From positions 1-46,851 of the forward strand of contig NZ_CP170637.1 in the NCBI RefSeq assembly GCF_042932805.1: 46,851 nucleotides of DNA. The letters are read 5' to 3'. Positions 15,571-23,535 of the stretch are shown here, piece by piece. This DNA comes from Ascidiaceihabitans sp029251465 (GTDB taxonomy: Bacteria; Pseudomonadota; Alphaproteobacteria; Rhodobacterales; Rhodobacteraceae). The translations under genes and the position numbers were made by a program. Position 1 is the first letter of the stretch; every line of letters begins with the position of its first letter. Below the pieces are notes generated by a model. The model had not been told where the DNA came from and searched no databases. It was given only the letters and a program-made list of their open reading frames with translations.

Positions 15571-16578
15571 TTGGATGCATTGCTGATCAGTTTTGGTGAA
15601 GAGGCGCCGAGCGGCGAGAACCTCGAATACGAAACGGTTTTTACCGAATTGGAAAGAGCGGCCCAGCCCGGCGAAGAACGCCAGATGGGTGACGAGGTTA
15701 TTGCCGCCGAAGAACCTAACTATGCAGACATTTCCGAAAAGGCGCTGGCAGTTTTAGAGCAAAGCCATGATTTGCGCGCGGCCGTTTTGATGGCGGATGC
15801 TGAACTGCGGATCAACGGGTTTGCCGGCTTGGCCAAGGTCACCACATACATTCGCGGTTGCTTGGAACAATTCTGGGATTCCTGCCATCCACAGCTGGAC
15901 GAAGAGGACGACAACGATCCGACGATGCGCGTAAATGCGGTTTTGGGTTTGGCCAACGACACGACAATTGTCAGGGGCGTGCGCAATGCGCCTTTGACTC
16001 TCAGCAATGCGTTTGGCCGCGTTAGTCTGCGCGACATAGCTGTCGCCGATGGCGAGGTCGCAGCGGCGCCTGATGCGACCAATGTGTTGGATGCTGCCGG
16101 TATTTCGGCCGCGTTCCAAGACACCGATGATGATGCACTTGCACAGATTTTAGAAAACGCTTCGGTCGCGCTCGCGAATGTAAAAGCGATTGACGACGTG
16201 TTTAACACGCAGACGCCGGGCCAGGGCCCTGACCTGAACCCGCTGATCAAAACGCTGTTTCGCGTGACCAAACGGTTGGGCGAGGAAACAGGCGGTGACG
16301 TCGAAGACGCGTCTGAAGCCGAGGGTGGGGAGGTCGCCGCAGAAGGCGGCGCGGCGAAGTCTGCCCCAACGGGTGCCATTTCATCGCCGCGTGATGTGGA
16401 AATGGCGATTGACCGGATCCTTGTCTACTACGCGTCCTATGAACCTTCGAGCCCGCTGCCAATCTTGCTGGAACGTGCCAAGCGATTGGTCGGCGCCGAC
16501 TTTATGACAATTATGAAAGACATAGCACCTAGCGGCGTGGATAACGTGATGCTGGTAGGGGGTATTACCGAAGAATAA
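15571..16578 (+). CDS. tssA: T6SS baseplate/cap protein TssA
   Basis: TssA starts baseplate assembly and stays at the growing sheath tip. The N-terminal ImpA domain is visible (about residues 5-130: ISFGEEAPSGENLEYETVFTELERAAQPGEE, then AVLEQSHDLRAAVLMADAELR and TYIRGCLEQFWDSCHPQLDEEDDNDPTMRVNAV). An acidic, alanine-rich linker (about 245-270) precedes a C-terminal domain (about 275-335). Translation begins at TTG 15571, supported by GAGGA nine bases upstream; the nearby ATG at 15555 meets a stop at once. It is the first gene of a long T6SS operon. Confidence 0.93.
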   Translation: MDALLISFGEEAPSGENLEYETVFTELERAAQPGEERQMGDEVIAAEEPNYADISEKALAVLEQSHDLRAAVLMADAELRINGFAGLAKVTTYIRGCLEQFWDSCHPQLDEEDDNDPTMRVNAVLGLANDTTIVRGVRNAPLTLSNAFGRVSLRDIAVADGEVAAAPDATNVLDAAGISAAFQDTDDDALAQILENASVALANVKAIDDVFNTQTPGQGPDLNPLIKTLFRVTKRLGEETGGDVEDASEAEGGEVAAEGGAAKSAPTGAISSPRDVEMAIDRILVYYASYEPSSPLPILLERAKRLVGADFMTIMKDIAPSGVDNVMLVGGITEE

Positions 16579-16609
16579 CGTCCCTTTCGGGGCCTATAAG
16601 TGAGTCTGA

Positions 16610-16626
16610 CACCTGCCAAGCGGGTG
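16610..16626 (+). other. Intergenic hairpin between tssA and tssB
   Basis: CACCTGC (16610-16616), loop CAA, GCGGGTG (16620-16626) forms a seven-pair stem with one G-U pair, 32 bases before the tssB start. There is no T-run, so it is more likely an mRNA structure than a terminator. Confidence 0.4.
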
Positions 16627-16657
16627 GGCAAAAGTTAAAACGATAAGGGAGAGATTG

Positions 16658-17167
16658 ATGTCTAGTTCACAGAAATTTATTGCGCGTAACCGCGCGCCGC
16701 GTGTGCAGATCGAATATGATGTAGAGCTGTATGGCGCGGAAAAGAAAGTCCAGCTGCCGTTTGTGATGGGCGTTATGTCCGATTTGGCAGGCAAGTCCGA
16801 AGTGGCGCAGCCCGGCATTGCCGACCGCAAATTCCTCGAAATCGATGTCGACAATTTTGACAGCCGTATGAAGGCGATGAAACCGCGCGCTGCGTTTTCG
16901 GTGCCCAATGCGTTGACTGGCGAAGGCAACATGTCTGTCGACCTGACGTTTGAAAGCATGGACGAATTTTCGCCCGGTGCGATTGCGGCCAAAGTACCGG
17001 CGCTGAAAAAGCTGCTGGATGCCCGCAACGAGCTGTCCAATCTGATGACCTACATGGATGGCAAACCCGGCGCGGAAGAACTGATTGCCGATGCGATCAA
17101 AAACCCTGAATTGTTGAAATCACTGGCTGCAACACCTGCGGCTGCTGACGACGACGCGGAGGAGTAA
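16658..17167 (+). CDS. tssB: T6SS contractile sheath small subunit TssB (VipA/ImpB)
   Basis: Forms the contractile sheath with TssC. The protein opens with the family pattern SSQKFIARNRAPRVQIEYDVE and contains LPFVMGVMSDLAG, RKFLEIDVDNFDSRMKAM and the helix PALKKLLDARNELSNLMTYMDG. Its length of 169 residues from the ATG is standard. The ATG at 16658 is preferred over an in-frame TTG three bases upstream because GGGAGAG sits at the right distance. tssC follows after three bases. Confidence 0.97.
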   Translation: MSSSQKFIARNRAPRVQIEYDVELYGAEKKVQLPFVMGVMSDLAGKSEVAQPGIADRKFLEIDVDNFDSRMKAMKPRAAFSVPNALTGEGNMSVDLTFESMDEFSPGAIAAKVPALKKLLDARNELSNLMTYMDGKPGAEELIADAIKNPELLKSLAATPAAADDDAEE

Positions 17168-17170
17168 GAC

Positions 17171-18664
17171 ATGGCTGAAGAAGCAACAGCAGCAGAAGGT
17201 GCCGCAGGCGCCGTTGCCGAGGGCGAAGTCGATTTTTCCTCGCTATTGAACAAAGAGTTCAAGCCGCGCACGGACACGGCCAAATCGGCCGTTGAATCTG
17301 CGGTCAAGACATTGGCACAGCAAGCGCTGGAAAACACGGCCTTGGTGTCTGACGATGTTCTGCATTCTATCGAAGCGATGGTTGCCGAGATCGACAAGAA
17401 ATTGTCTGAGCAGGTCAACGCGATCATTCACAATGATGAATACCAGCAACTTGAAAGCGCTTGGCGCGGTCTGCATCACTTGGTCAACAACACCGAGACC
17501 GATGAGCAGCTGAAAATTCGGGTGATGAACATCTCGAAAAAGGATTTGGGCAAAACGTTGCGCAAGTTCAAAGGCGCGGCATGGGATCAGTCACCGATCT
17601 TTAAGAAACTGTATGAAGAAGAATTTGGTCAGTTTGGCGGCGAACCTTATGGCTGCCTGGTTGGCGACTATCACTTCAACCACTCGGCCCCTGATGTTGA
17701 ATTGTTGGGTGAGATGGCCAAAGTGGCAGCGGCGGCGCACGCCCCGTTCATCACTGGCGCTGACCCGTCCCTGATGCAGTTCGAAAGCTGGCAGGAATTG
17801 GCGAACCCGCGTGATTTGACCAAGATCACCAGCACGCCTGAGTATGCAGCGTGGAACTCGTTGCGTAATTCCGAAGACTCCAAATACCTGGGTCTGACAA
17901 TGCCGCGCTTTTTGGGCCGTCAGCCGTACGGCGCAAATTCGAACCCTGTCGATGAGTTCGCATTTGAAGAAGACACCGGCAACGCAGAATCCGCAAACTT
18001 TGCATGGGTGAATGCGGCTTACGGTATGGCCACGAACATCAACCGGTCGTTCAAAGAATATGGCTGGTGTAGCCGTATCCGTGGTGTTGAATCTGGTGGG
18101 ACCGTCGACAATCTGCCGACACACACATTCCCGACAGACGATGGCGGCGTGGACATGAAGTGCCCAGTCGAGATTGGCATTTCTGATCGTCGCGAAGCCG
18201 AGCTTGCAAAAAGTGGTTTGATGCCGCTGATCCACCGCAAGAACACAGACATGGCGGCCTTTATCGGTGCGCAGTCTTTGCACAATCCAGCAGAATATGA
18301 CGACCCTGATGCGACAGCCAACGCAAATCTGGCCGCGCGTTTGCCGTATCTGTTCGCCACCTGCCGCTTTGCGCATTACCTCAAATGCATGGTCCGCGAC
18401 AAAATCGGGTCATTCAAAAGCCGTGATGACATGGAGCGCTGGTTGAACGACTGGATCTTGCAATATGTCGACGGCAGCCCGAATTCGTCCAGCGAACGGA
18501 CCAAGGCAGAAAAACCACTCGCGGCGGCGACAGTCGAAGTGGCTGAAGTCGAAGGTAACCCTGGTTACTATCAATCGCGCTTTTTCCTTCGGCCGCATTA
18601 CCAACTTGAGGGGCTGTCTGTCTCCTTGCGTTTGGTATCCAAGCTGCCGTCCGAGAAGGGCTAA
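17171..18664 (+). CDS. tssC: T6SS contractile sheath large subunit TssC (VipB/ImpC)
   Basis: Large sheath subunit that pairs with TssB and wraps the Hcp tube. Family landmarks include LESAWRGLHHLVNNTETDEQLKIRVMN, GEPYGCLVGDYHF, LGLTMPRFLGRQPYG and the C-terminal GYYQSRFFLRPHYQLEGLSVSLRLVSKLP. The length of 497 residues is normal. An Ala/Glu-rich N-terminal tail (residues 1-20) is typical. ClpV recognition is expected through the TssB/TssC N-termini. The gene is followed by a strong hairpin before hcp. Confidence 0.97.
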   Translation: MAEEATAAEGAAGAVAEGEVDFSSLLNKEFKPRTDTAKSAVESAVKTLAQQALENTALVSDDVLHSIEAMVAEIDKKLSEQVNAIIHNDEYQQLESAWRGLHHLVNNTETDEQLKIRVMNISKKDLGKTLRKFKGAAWDQSPIFKKLYEEEFGQFGGEPYGCLVGDYHFNHSAPDVELLGEMAKVAAAAHAPFITGADPSLMQFESWQELANPRDLTKITSTPEYAAWNSLRNSEDSKYLGLTMPRFLGRQPYGANSNPVDEFAFEEDTGNAESANFAWVNAAYGMATNINRSFKEYGWCSRIRGVESGGTVDNLPTHTFPTDDGGVDMKCPVEIGISDRREAELAKSGLMPLIHRKNTDMAAFIGAQSLHNPAEYDDPDATANANLAARLPYLFATCRFAHYLKCMVRDKIGSFKSRDDMERWLNDWILQYVDGSPNSSSERTKAEKPLAAATVEVAEVEGNPGYYQSRFFLRPHYQLEGLSVSLRLVSKLPSEKG

Positions 18665-18670
18665 TTTTAC

Positions 18671-18694
18671 CGCGCGTGATGAACATTGCGCGCG
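18671..18694 (+). promoter_or_regulatory. Intercistronic hairpin between tssC and hcp
   Basis: A stem of ten pairs (CGCGCGTGAT with ATTGCGCGCG, two of them G-U) closed by the tetraloop GAAC, ending 51 bases before the hcp ATG. No T-run follows. Such a structure can block exonucleases or mark a processing point, and so help give a separate abundant hcp message. Confidence 0.55.
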
Positions 18695-18745
18695 AATTCA
18701 ACCGAGTTGCGGAAGTGACCGCATTATTTACCAAGGAGAAGAATT

Positions 18746-19231
18746 ATGGCTGTTGATATGTTCCTAAAGATCGAAGGCGAGATCGCCGGGGAATCTCAGG
18801 ATAAGGACCACAAGAACGATATCGATGTCTTGGCGTGGTCGTGGGGGATGTCCCAGTCGGGGTCGTTCCACGCGGGCGGCGGTGGCGGTGCTGGCAAAGC
18901 AAACTTCCAGGACATCAGCATCACCAAATGGATTGACCAATCTTCTGCTGAGCTGATGAAATATTGCGCAAACGGCGACCACTTTCCCAAAGCGGAACTG
19001 ATCGTGCGCAAAGCGGGTAAAACCCCTTTGGAATATCTTGTCATTGAGATGAAGAAGGTAATGGTTACATCCGTGTCGACGGGTGGTTCTGGTGGCGAAG
19101 ATCGTCTGACAGAGAACGTCACTCTGAATTTTGCTGAAGTCAAAGTGTCTTACAAGAAACAAAAAGATGACGGTTCTGGTGAAGCAGCGAAAGAGTTCCC
19201 ATGGAACATCGCTGAAAACTCAGCTCCTTAA
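18746..19231 (+). CDS. hcp: T6SS tube protein Hcp (TssD)
   Basis: Hexameric ring protein that stacks into the inner tube and is secreted in large amounts. The sequence has the family start MAVDMFLKIEGEIAGES, the loop DIDVLAWSWGMSQSGSFHAGGGGG, and the strands DISITKWIDQSSAELMKY and GEDRLTENVTLNFAEVKVSYKKQ. The 161-residue length is normal, and there is no C-terminal effector extension. A strong AAGGAGAAG ribosome site lies just upstream. Hairpins on both sides of the gene suggest separate control of message level. Confidence 0.98.
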   Translation: MAVDMFLKIEGEIAGESQDKDHKNDIDVLAWSWGMSQSGSFHAGGGGGAGKANFQDISITKWIDQSSAELMKYCANGDHFPKAELIVRKAGKTPLEYLVIEMKKVMVTSVSTGGSGGEDRLTENVTLNFAEVKVSYKKQKDDGSGEAAKEFPWNIAENSAP

Positions 19232-19242
19232 ATTCGTGATTA

Positions 19243-19282
19243 GAAATATCGCCGTTGGACGTTGGTCTGGCGGCGGTATTTC
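19243..19282 (+). promoter_or_regulatory. Intercistronic hairpin between hcp and tagJ
   Basis: GAAATATCGCCG (19243-19254) pairs with CGGCGGTATTTC (19271-19282) over twelve positions with one G-U pair, around a 16-base loop. It begins 12 bases after the hcp stop. No T-run follows, so it is probably a 3' stabilising structure or partial attenuator of the hcp message. Confidence 0.55.
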
Positions 19283-19312
19283 CTCTACCTGAAATTCCCA
19301 AAGGATCCGCCC

Positions 19313-20140
19313 GTGAGTATTGACCCAAAAGACGCCCTGAAAACAGGCGATTTATCCGCCGCCCTTTCGGCGCTTCAGGATCAAGTGCGGGCTGATGCAT
19401 CAGACCCAAAATTGCGGATTTTCCTGTTCCAGCTTTTATGCGTTATGGGGGATTGGAAGCGTGCAATTGCCCAGCTTAAGCTGTGTGCAGAACTGGATGC
19501 GCTTGCGATACCAATGGCCCAAACTTATCGCGAAGGCATCATTTGCGAAGTGTTTCGCGAAAAAGTGTTCGCGGGTGAAAAAGACCCTCTGATTTTTGGT
19601 GAACCAGTAGAATGGTTGGCGCTGTTGATCGAGGCAAACCGCGCTATGGCCGGCGGAAATACCACCCACGCGGCGGCATTGCGCAGTCAGGCGTTTGACC
19701 AAGTGCCGGACTTGGGCGGCGAGATCAACGGCGAGCGATTTGAATGGATTGCCGACGCAGATATGCGGATGGGTCCGGTGTTAGAAATCATCGTCAACGG
19801 GCGCTATTTCTGGATGCCGTTTAGCGCAATTCTGACCCTCAAAGTGGACCCGCCCGAAGACTTGCGCGATTCTGTTTGGACCGCTGCAAACGTGACCCTT
19901 CAAAATGGCGGCGAATTTGTGGCGTTGATCCCGACCCGCTACGCGGGCACGCCGGCCTCAAAAGATGATGCGGCGATGTTGGCACGCGCCACAATGTGGG
20001 CTGATGCTGGCGATGACACCTATGTTGGAACGGGCCAGCGTTTGTTGACGACGGACAAGTCAGACATTGCTTTGATGGATTTACGCACGCTCAGCATGGA
20101 TCCTGTACCTGCTGCCGAGGGCGAGGTTGATGGCCAATAA
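19313..20140 (+). CDS. tagJ: T6SS accessory protein TagJ (ImpE family)
   Basis: ImpE/TagJ proteins bind the N-terminus of the sheath subunit TssB and are found in one subset of T6SSs. The N-terminal half is helical and TPR-like (ALKTGDLSAALSALQDQVRADASDPKLRIFLFQLLCVMGDWKRAIAQL), followed by the ImpE core with FEWIADADMRMGPVLEIIVNGRYFWMPF. A GTG start at 19313 is chosen because AAAGGA lies seven bases before it; the longer frame from TTG 19262 runs through the hairpin region. The end overlaps tssE by 11 bases. Confidence 0.9.
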   Translation: MSIDPKDALKTGDLSAALSALQDQVRADASDPKLRIFLFQLLCVMGDWKRAIAQLKLCAELDALAIPMAQTYREGIICEVFREKVFAGEKDPLIFGEPVEWLALLIEANRAMAGGNTTHAAALRSQAFDQVPDLGGEINGERFEWIADADMRMGPVLEIIVNGRYFWMPFSAILTLKVDPPEDLRDSVWTAANVTLQNGGEFVALIPTRYAGTPASKDDAAMLARATMWADAGDDTYVGTGQRLLTTDKSDIALMDLRTLSMDPVPAAEGEVDGQ

Positions 20141-20627
20141 AACCATCACGGAACGCCTGCAACCTTCGCTGTTGGACAGGTTGACCGATAATGAACCTGA
20201 ATCCAAAGTCGAAACCCGTGATGATCGGGTGATTGATCTTCGCCGTTTGCGGGACATCATTCGCAGGGATCTGGCGTGGCTTTTGAACAGCAACAGTCAG
20301 GACACTTTGATTGATGCCGAACAGTATCCAAATATCAGCAACTCGGTTCTGAATTTCGGTGTCCGAGAAGTCGCAGGCGATTACTCCACCGAAAAGCGCG
20401 CTATAGAAATCCGTAAATCGATTAAGCGGGCGATCATCATGTTTGAACCCCGTATCAAAGAAGGCACCCTCGAGGTTGTCGCACGCAAAGATCAAAAAAG
20501 CAGCCTGACGGTTATTGAATTCGACATTCACGCAGACATGTGGGCGCAACCGTTGCCGATGGAATTGTATATGCGGTCGCAGATTGATTTGACCACGGGT
20601 CAACTGTCGCTCGAGAGCGTGGGCTAG
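20130..20627 (+). CDS. tssE: T6SS baseplate wedge protein TssE (gp25-like)
   Basis: Homologue of phage T4 gp25, linking baseplate and sheath. The protein starts with ANKTITERLQPSLLDRLTD and has the family's RRDLAWLLN (about residues 45-53), YPNISNSVLNFGVRE and the C-terminal IEFDIHADMWAQPLP strand. The EPR motif of gp25 proteins appears as the FEPRI segment near residue 106. The ATG at 20130 is preferred to the TTG just before it. It overlaps tagJ, so translation is coupled; tssF follows after six bases. Confidence 0.95.
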   Translation: MANKTITERLQPSLLDRLTDNEPESKVETRDDRVIDLRRLRDIIRRDLAWLLNSNSQDTLIDAEQYPNISNSVLNFGVREVAGDYSTEKRAIEIRKSIKRAIIMFEPRIKEGTLEVVARKDQKSSLTVIEFDIHADMWAQPLPMELYMRSQIDLTTGQLSLESVG

Positions 20628-20633
20628 GGTCAA

Positions 20634-22508
20634 ATGGACACAAGGCTTCTCAAACATTACGAAAGCGAACTGGCCTACATGCGCGAGATGGGCGCAGAGT
20701 TTGCTGAATCCTACCCCAAGATTGCGTCGCGTCTGGGCATGGACGGGGTCGAGGTTCTGGACCCTTACGTTGAACGATTGCTGGAAGGCAGTGCATTCCT
20801 GTCCGCCCGTGTTCAGCTGGAATTGGAACTGCAATATCCTGCCTTCACCAGCCACTTGCTGGAAATCGTCTACCCCCATTTTCTGGCCCCGATTCCGTCA
20901 ATGATGGTGGCGCAACTGGTTCCGGATATGGAAAATGGATCTGTCGCAGATGGCTATGTGATGCCGCGCGATACAAAGTTGCGGTCGCGGTTGGCAGAAG
21001 GATCGCAGTCGGCTTGCGTTTACCGCACTGCCGCTGATCTGACCCTTTGGCCAATCGAGGTGACCGAGGCGGAATACATCGATGGTCGTGGTGCGTTGGT
21101 TGCGGCGGGTGTTTCGCTGGGCAAGGATGCCCGCGCCGCTATCCGGTTGCGCCTAAAGCGTCATGGCGGCGAGCCGATTGGCGAACTTGGTCTTGATAAA
21201 CTGACGTTGTTTTTGGGCGGGCAGGGTGCGCGCGGTTGGCAGTTGCATCAATTGCTTTGCACGCAGACCACGGGTTTGGTCGCGCGCTCGACCGATCGTC
21301 GTGCGGACTGGACGCTCGACCTGAATGGCGGCATCGAGGCCAAGGGGTTTTCCCAGGACGAAGCCCTGTTGCCGACGCCGCGCCAATCCTTTGATGGATA
21401 CCGGTTGTTACAGGAATATTTTGCAATGCCAGAGAGGTTCCATTTCGTGGAGCTGAATGGTTTGTCGTCTGGGCTGGCCCGCAGTGTCGACAGCGAGTTG
21501 GACGTTTATATTTTGCTGCGCGACGGTCTGCCCTCGATTGAGGCGGGGATCACGCCGGATGCGTTTTCGCTGAATTGTGTGCCTGCAATCAATCTGTTTG
21601 AGAAACGTTGTGATCGCGTGCAAATCACCACGCAAAATGTTGAACATCATATCGTTGCCGACCGTACCTCTGGTCAGGATTACGAGGTGTATTCGCTGTT
21701 GGGGGTAACCGGCATCAGTGCCGAGGGCGAAGACGACATTGACTTCCGTCCGTTCTATTCAGCCGATGATTTTTCCCCTGCTGGTGACGGTCATCTGACC
21801 TATTACACCCAGAAACGAAAGATGCGGCAGCGCACCGAAAAGGAACGCCTAAAAGGCGCGCGGACCAGCTATTTGGGGTCCGAAAGCTACCTGGCTTTGG
21901 TGGACAGCGAACAAGCGCCCTATGACCCTGAAATGAGCCAATTGGCGGTGCGGGCATTGGTCACGAACCGCGATCTGCCGATGTTACTGCCCACTGGTCA
22001 GGACGATTTGTTCCATCTGCCGGACGGCGGACCGGTTGCAAAAGTTCGCACACCTGTGAACCCAACGCGCCCGCGCCCGACCTTGGCCCAAGGCGACGCT
22101 GCATGGCGTCTGATCAGTCACCTTAGTTTGAATTATCTGTCGATTGCCGATGCGGATGCAGGCGACGGTGCCGCAGCACTGCGCGAATTGGTTGGCCTGT
22201 ATGCCCCCAAAGGTGATCGCGCCACAAACATGCAGCTTGAGGGCATCGTGTCTGTGACCAGCCGCCCGATTGTGCGCCGGATCAGCGACGGTGTCTTGTC
22301 CACCGCGGTGCGGGGTTTGGAAATCACAATCGAACTGGACGAAAGCTTTTTTGAAGGCACCAGCGTCTACCTGTTGGGCGCGGTGCTGGAACGGTTTTTC
22401 CGCAAATACGTGACGATCAACAGCTTTACTGAAACGGTCATGAAAACCCAACAAAATGGAGAAATCGCGCGATGGCGACCGGAGACCGGCCTGGGGCGGA
22501 TCATCTGA
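20634..22508 (+). CDS. tssF: T6SS baseplate protein TssF (ImpG/VasA)
   Basis: Major baseplate wedge protein that works in a complex with TssG, TssE and TssK. The family start is clear: LLKHYESELAYMREMGAEFAESYPKIASRLGM, then DPYVERLLEGSAFLSARVQLELELQYP. Later landmarks are NGLSSGLARSV and the C-terminal GLEITIELDESFFEGTSVYLLGAVLERFFRKYVTINSFTET. The 624-residue length is normal. Its last 37 bases overlap the start of tssG, an overlap often seen in this gene pair. Confidence 0.97.
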   Translation: MDTRLLKHYESELAYMREMGAEFAESYPKIASRLGMDGVEVLDPYVERLLEGSAFLSARVQLELELQYPAFTSHLLEIVYPHFLAPIPSMMVAQLVPDMENGSVADGYVMPRDTKLRSRLAEGSQSACVYRTAADLTLWPIEVTEAEYIDGRGALVAAGVSLGKDARAAIRLRLKRHGGEPIGELGLDKLTLFLGGQGARGWQLHQLLCTQTTGLVARSTDRRADWTLDLNGGIEAKGFSQDEALLPTPRQSFDGYRLLQEYFAMPERFHFVELNGLSSGLARSVDSELDVYILLRDGLPSIEAGITPDAFSLNCVPAINLFEKRCDRVQITTQNVEHHIVADRTSGQDYEVYSLLGVTGISAEGEDDIDFRPFYSADDFSPAGDGHLTYYTQKRKMRQRTEKERLKGARTSYLGSESYLALVDSEQAPYDPEMSQLAVRALVTNRDLPMLLPTGQDDLFHLPDGGPVAKVRTPVNPTRPRPTLAQGDAAWRLISHLSLNYLSIADADAGDGAAALRELVGLYAPKGDRATNMQLEGIVSVTSRPIVRRISDGVLSTAVRGLEITIELDESFFEGTSVYLLGAVLERFFRKYVTINSFTETVMKTQQNGEIARWRPETGLGRII

Positions 22509-23503
22509 CGCACTTCGAGCGTTTGATTGAACACCCCGAAAGCCACCACATCTTTCTGGCCCTGCGCATTCTCGAGGCGCAGTATGCGCAGAACCCGCAA
22601 ATGGGCCATTCCCGCCGCCCGCGCGAGGATGCAGTGCGCCTAAGCCAAGAGGCGCGCATGGCGTTTCCGCCCAGCACCATTCGCGCTTTCAAAGCTCCTG
22701 ATGGCAATGGCCCTGGTGAATTGGTCAACCGCTTTTTCGGCTTTTTTGGACCGCACGGCCCTTTGCCCAATCACCTGACAGAATATGCCCGCGAACGTCA
22801 GATCAACAATCGCGACCCGTCGTTTGTGGCCTTTGCCAATATGCTGACCCACCGGTTGATGGGGCTGTTGTACCGCGCGTGGGTGACGGGCCAGCCGGCT
22901 GTCGATTTGGATCGGGGCGCGGGATCGCAATTCGAAAGCCACGTTGCAGCACTTGCCGGAATGCACGGCGACGGGCTGCGCAATCGTGACGCGATGCCTG
23001 ACATGGCCAAACGCCATTTCACCGGTCAGTTGGCGTCAGGCCCCAAGAATGCCGAAGGGCTGATCGCCATCTTGTCGGGCTTTTTCCACGCGCCGTTCAA
23101 GATGCAGGAATTTGTCGGCTCGTGGCTCGAACTAGAAGACGACGACCAATGGCAGTTGGGTGCGGCCGGGGGATTGGGCCAAACAACCAGCATCGGTTCC
23201 AAGGTTTGGTCGCGGGCGGCCAAGTTCCGTCTGATCGTTGGACCGGTGTCGTTGAAAGAATACGAACGCCTGCTGCCGGGCGGTGCATCGATGGATAAAA
23301 TGGCCTCTGTCGTGCGCAATTATATAGGGGACGCGTTGGATTGGGATGTGAACATCATCTTGAAAGCTGACGAAGTTCCAAGTGCAATTTTGGGCGGTAA
23401 CACCCGCCTTGGTCAAACCAGTTGGATCGGCGAACGCGCCGGCGACGGGGATGCCGACGAATTATTTCTTGAACCACAAAATCACAGAAGAACAGCAGCC
23501 TAG
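22472..23503 (+). CDS. tssG: T6SS baseplate protein TssG (ImpH/VasB)
   Basis: Wedge protein that brings together TssF and TssK. Recognisable segments are HLTHFERLIEHPESHHIFLALRILEA, VRLSQEARMAFPPSTI, RFFGFFGPHGPLPNHLTEYARER, FVAFANMLTHRLMGLLYRAW and the C-terminal TRLGQTSWIGER. At 343 residues it is of usual length. Translation begins inside the end of tssF in another frame. clpV follows after 32 bases, preceded by its own strong ribosome site. Confidence 0.96.
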   Translation: MATGDRPGADHLTHFERLIEHPESHHIFLALRILEAQYAQNPQMGHSRRPREDAVRLSQEARMAFPPSTIRAFKAPDGNGPGELVNRFFGFFGPHGPLPNHLTEYARERQINNRDPSFVAFANMLTHRLMGLLYRAWVTGQPAVDLDRGAGSQFESHVAALAGMHGDGLRNRDAMPDMAKRHFTGQLASGPKNAEGLIAILSGFFHAPFKMQEFVGSWLELEDDDQWQLGAAGGLGQTTSIGSKVWSRAAKFRLIVGPVSLKEYERLLPGGASMDKMASVVRNYIGDALDWDVNIILKADEVPSAILGGNTRLGQTSWIGERAGDGDADELFLEPQNHRRTAA

Positions 23504-23535
23504 AATAACTAAGGCCGCGTAGGGAGGATATTTTT

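Noticed and set aside
17591..18376. 261-codon open frame on the minus strand inside tssC
   Set aside because: It lies wholly within a certain gene, and the protein has no family features. Biased codon use in the sense gene explains the open antisense frame. The same holds for the long minus-strand frames in tssE/tssF (20091-20879) and clpV (24529-25164).
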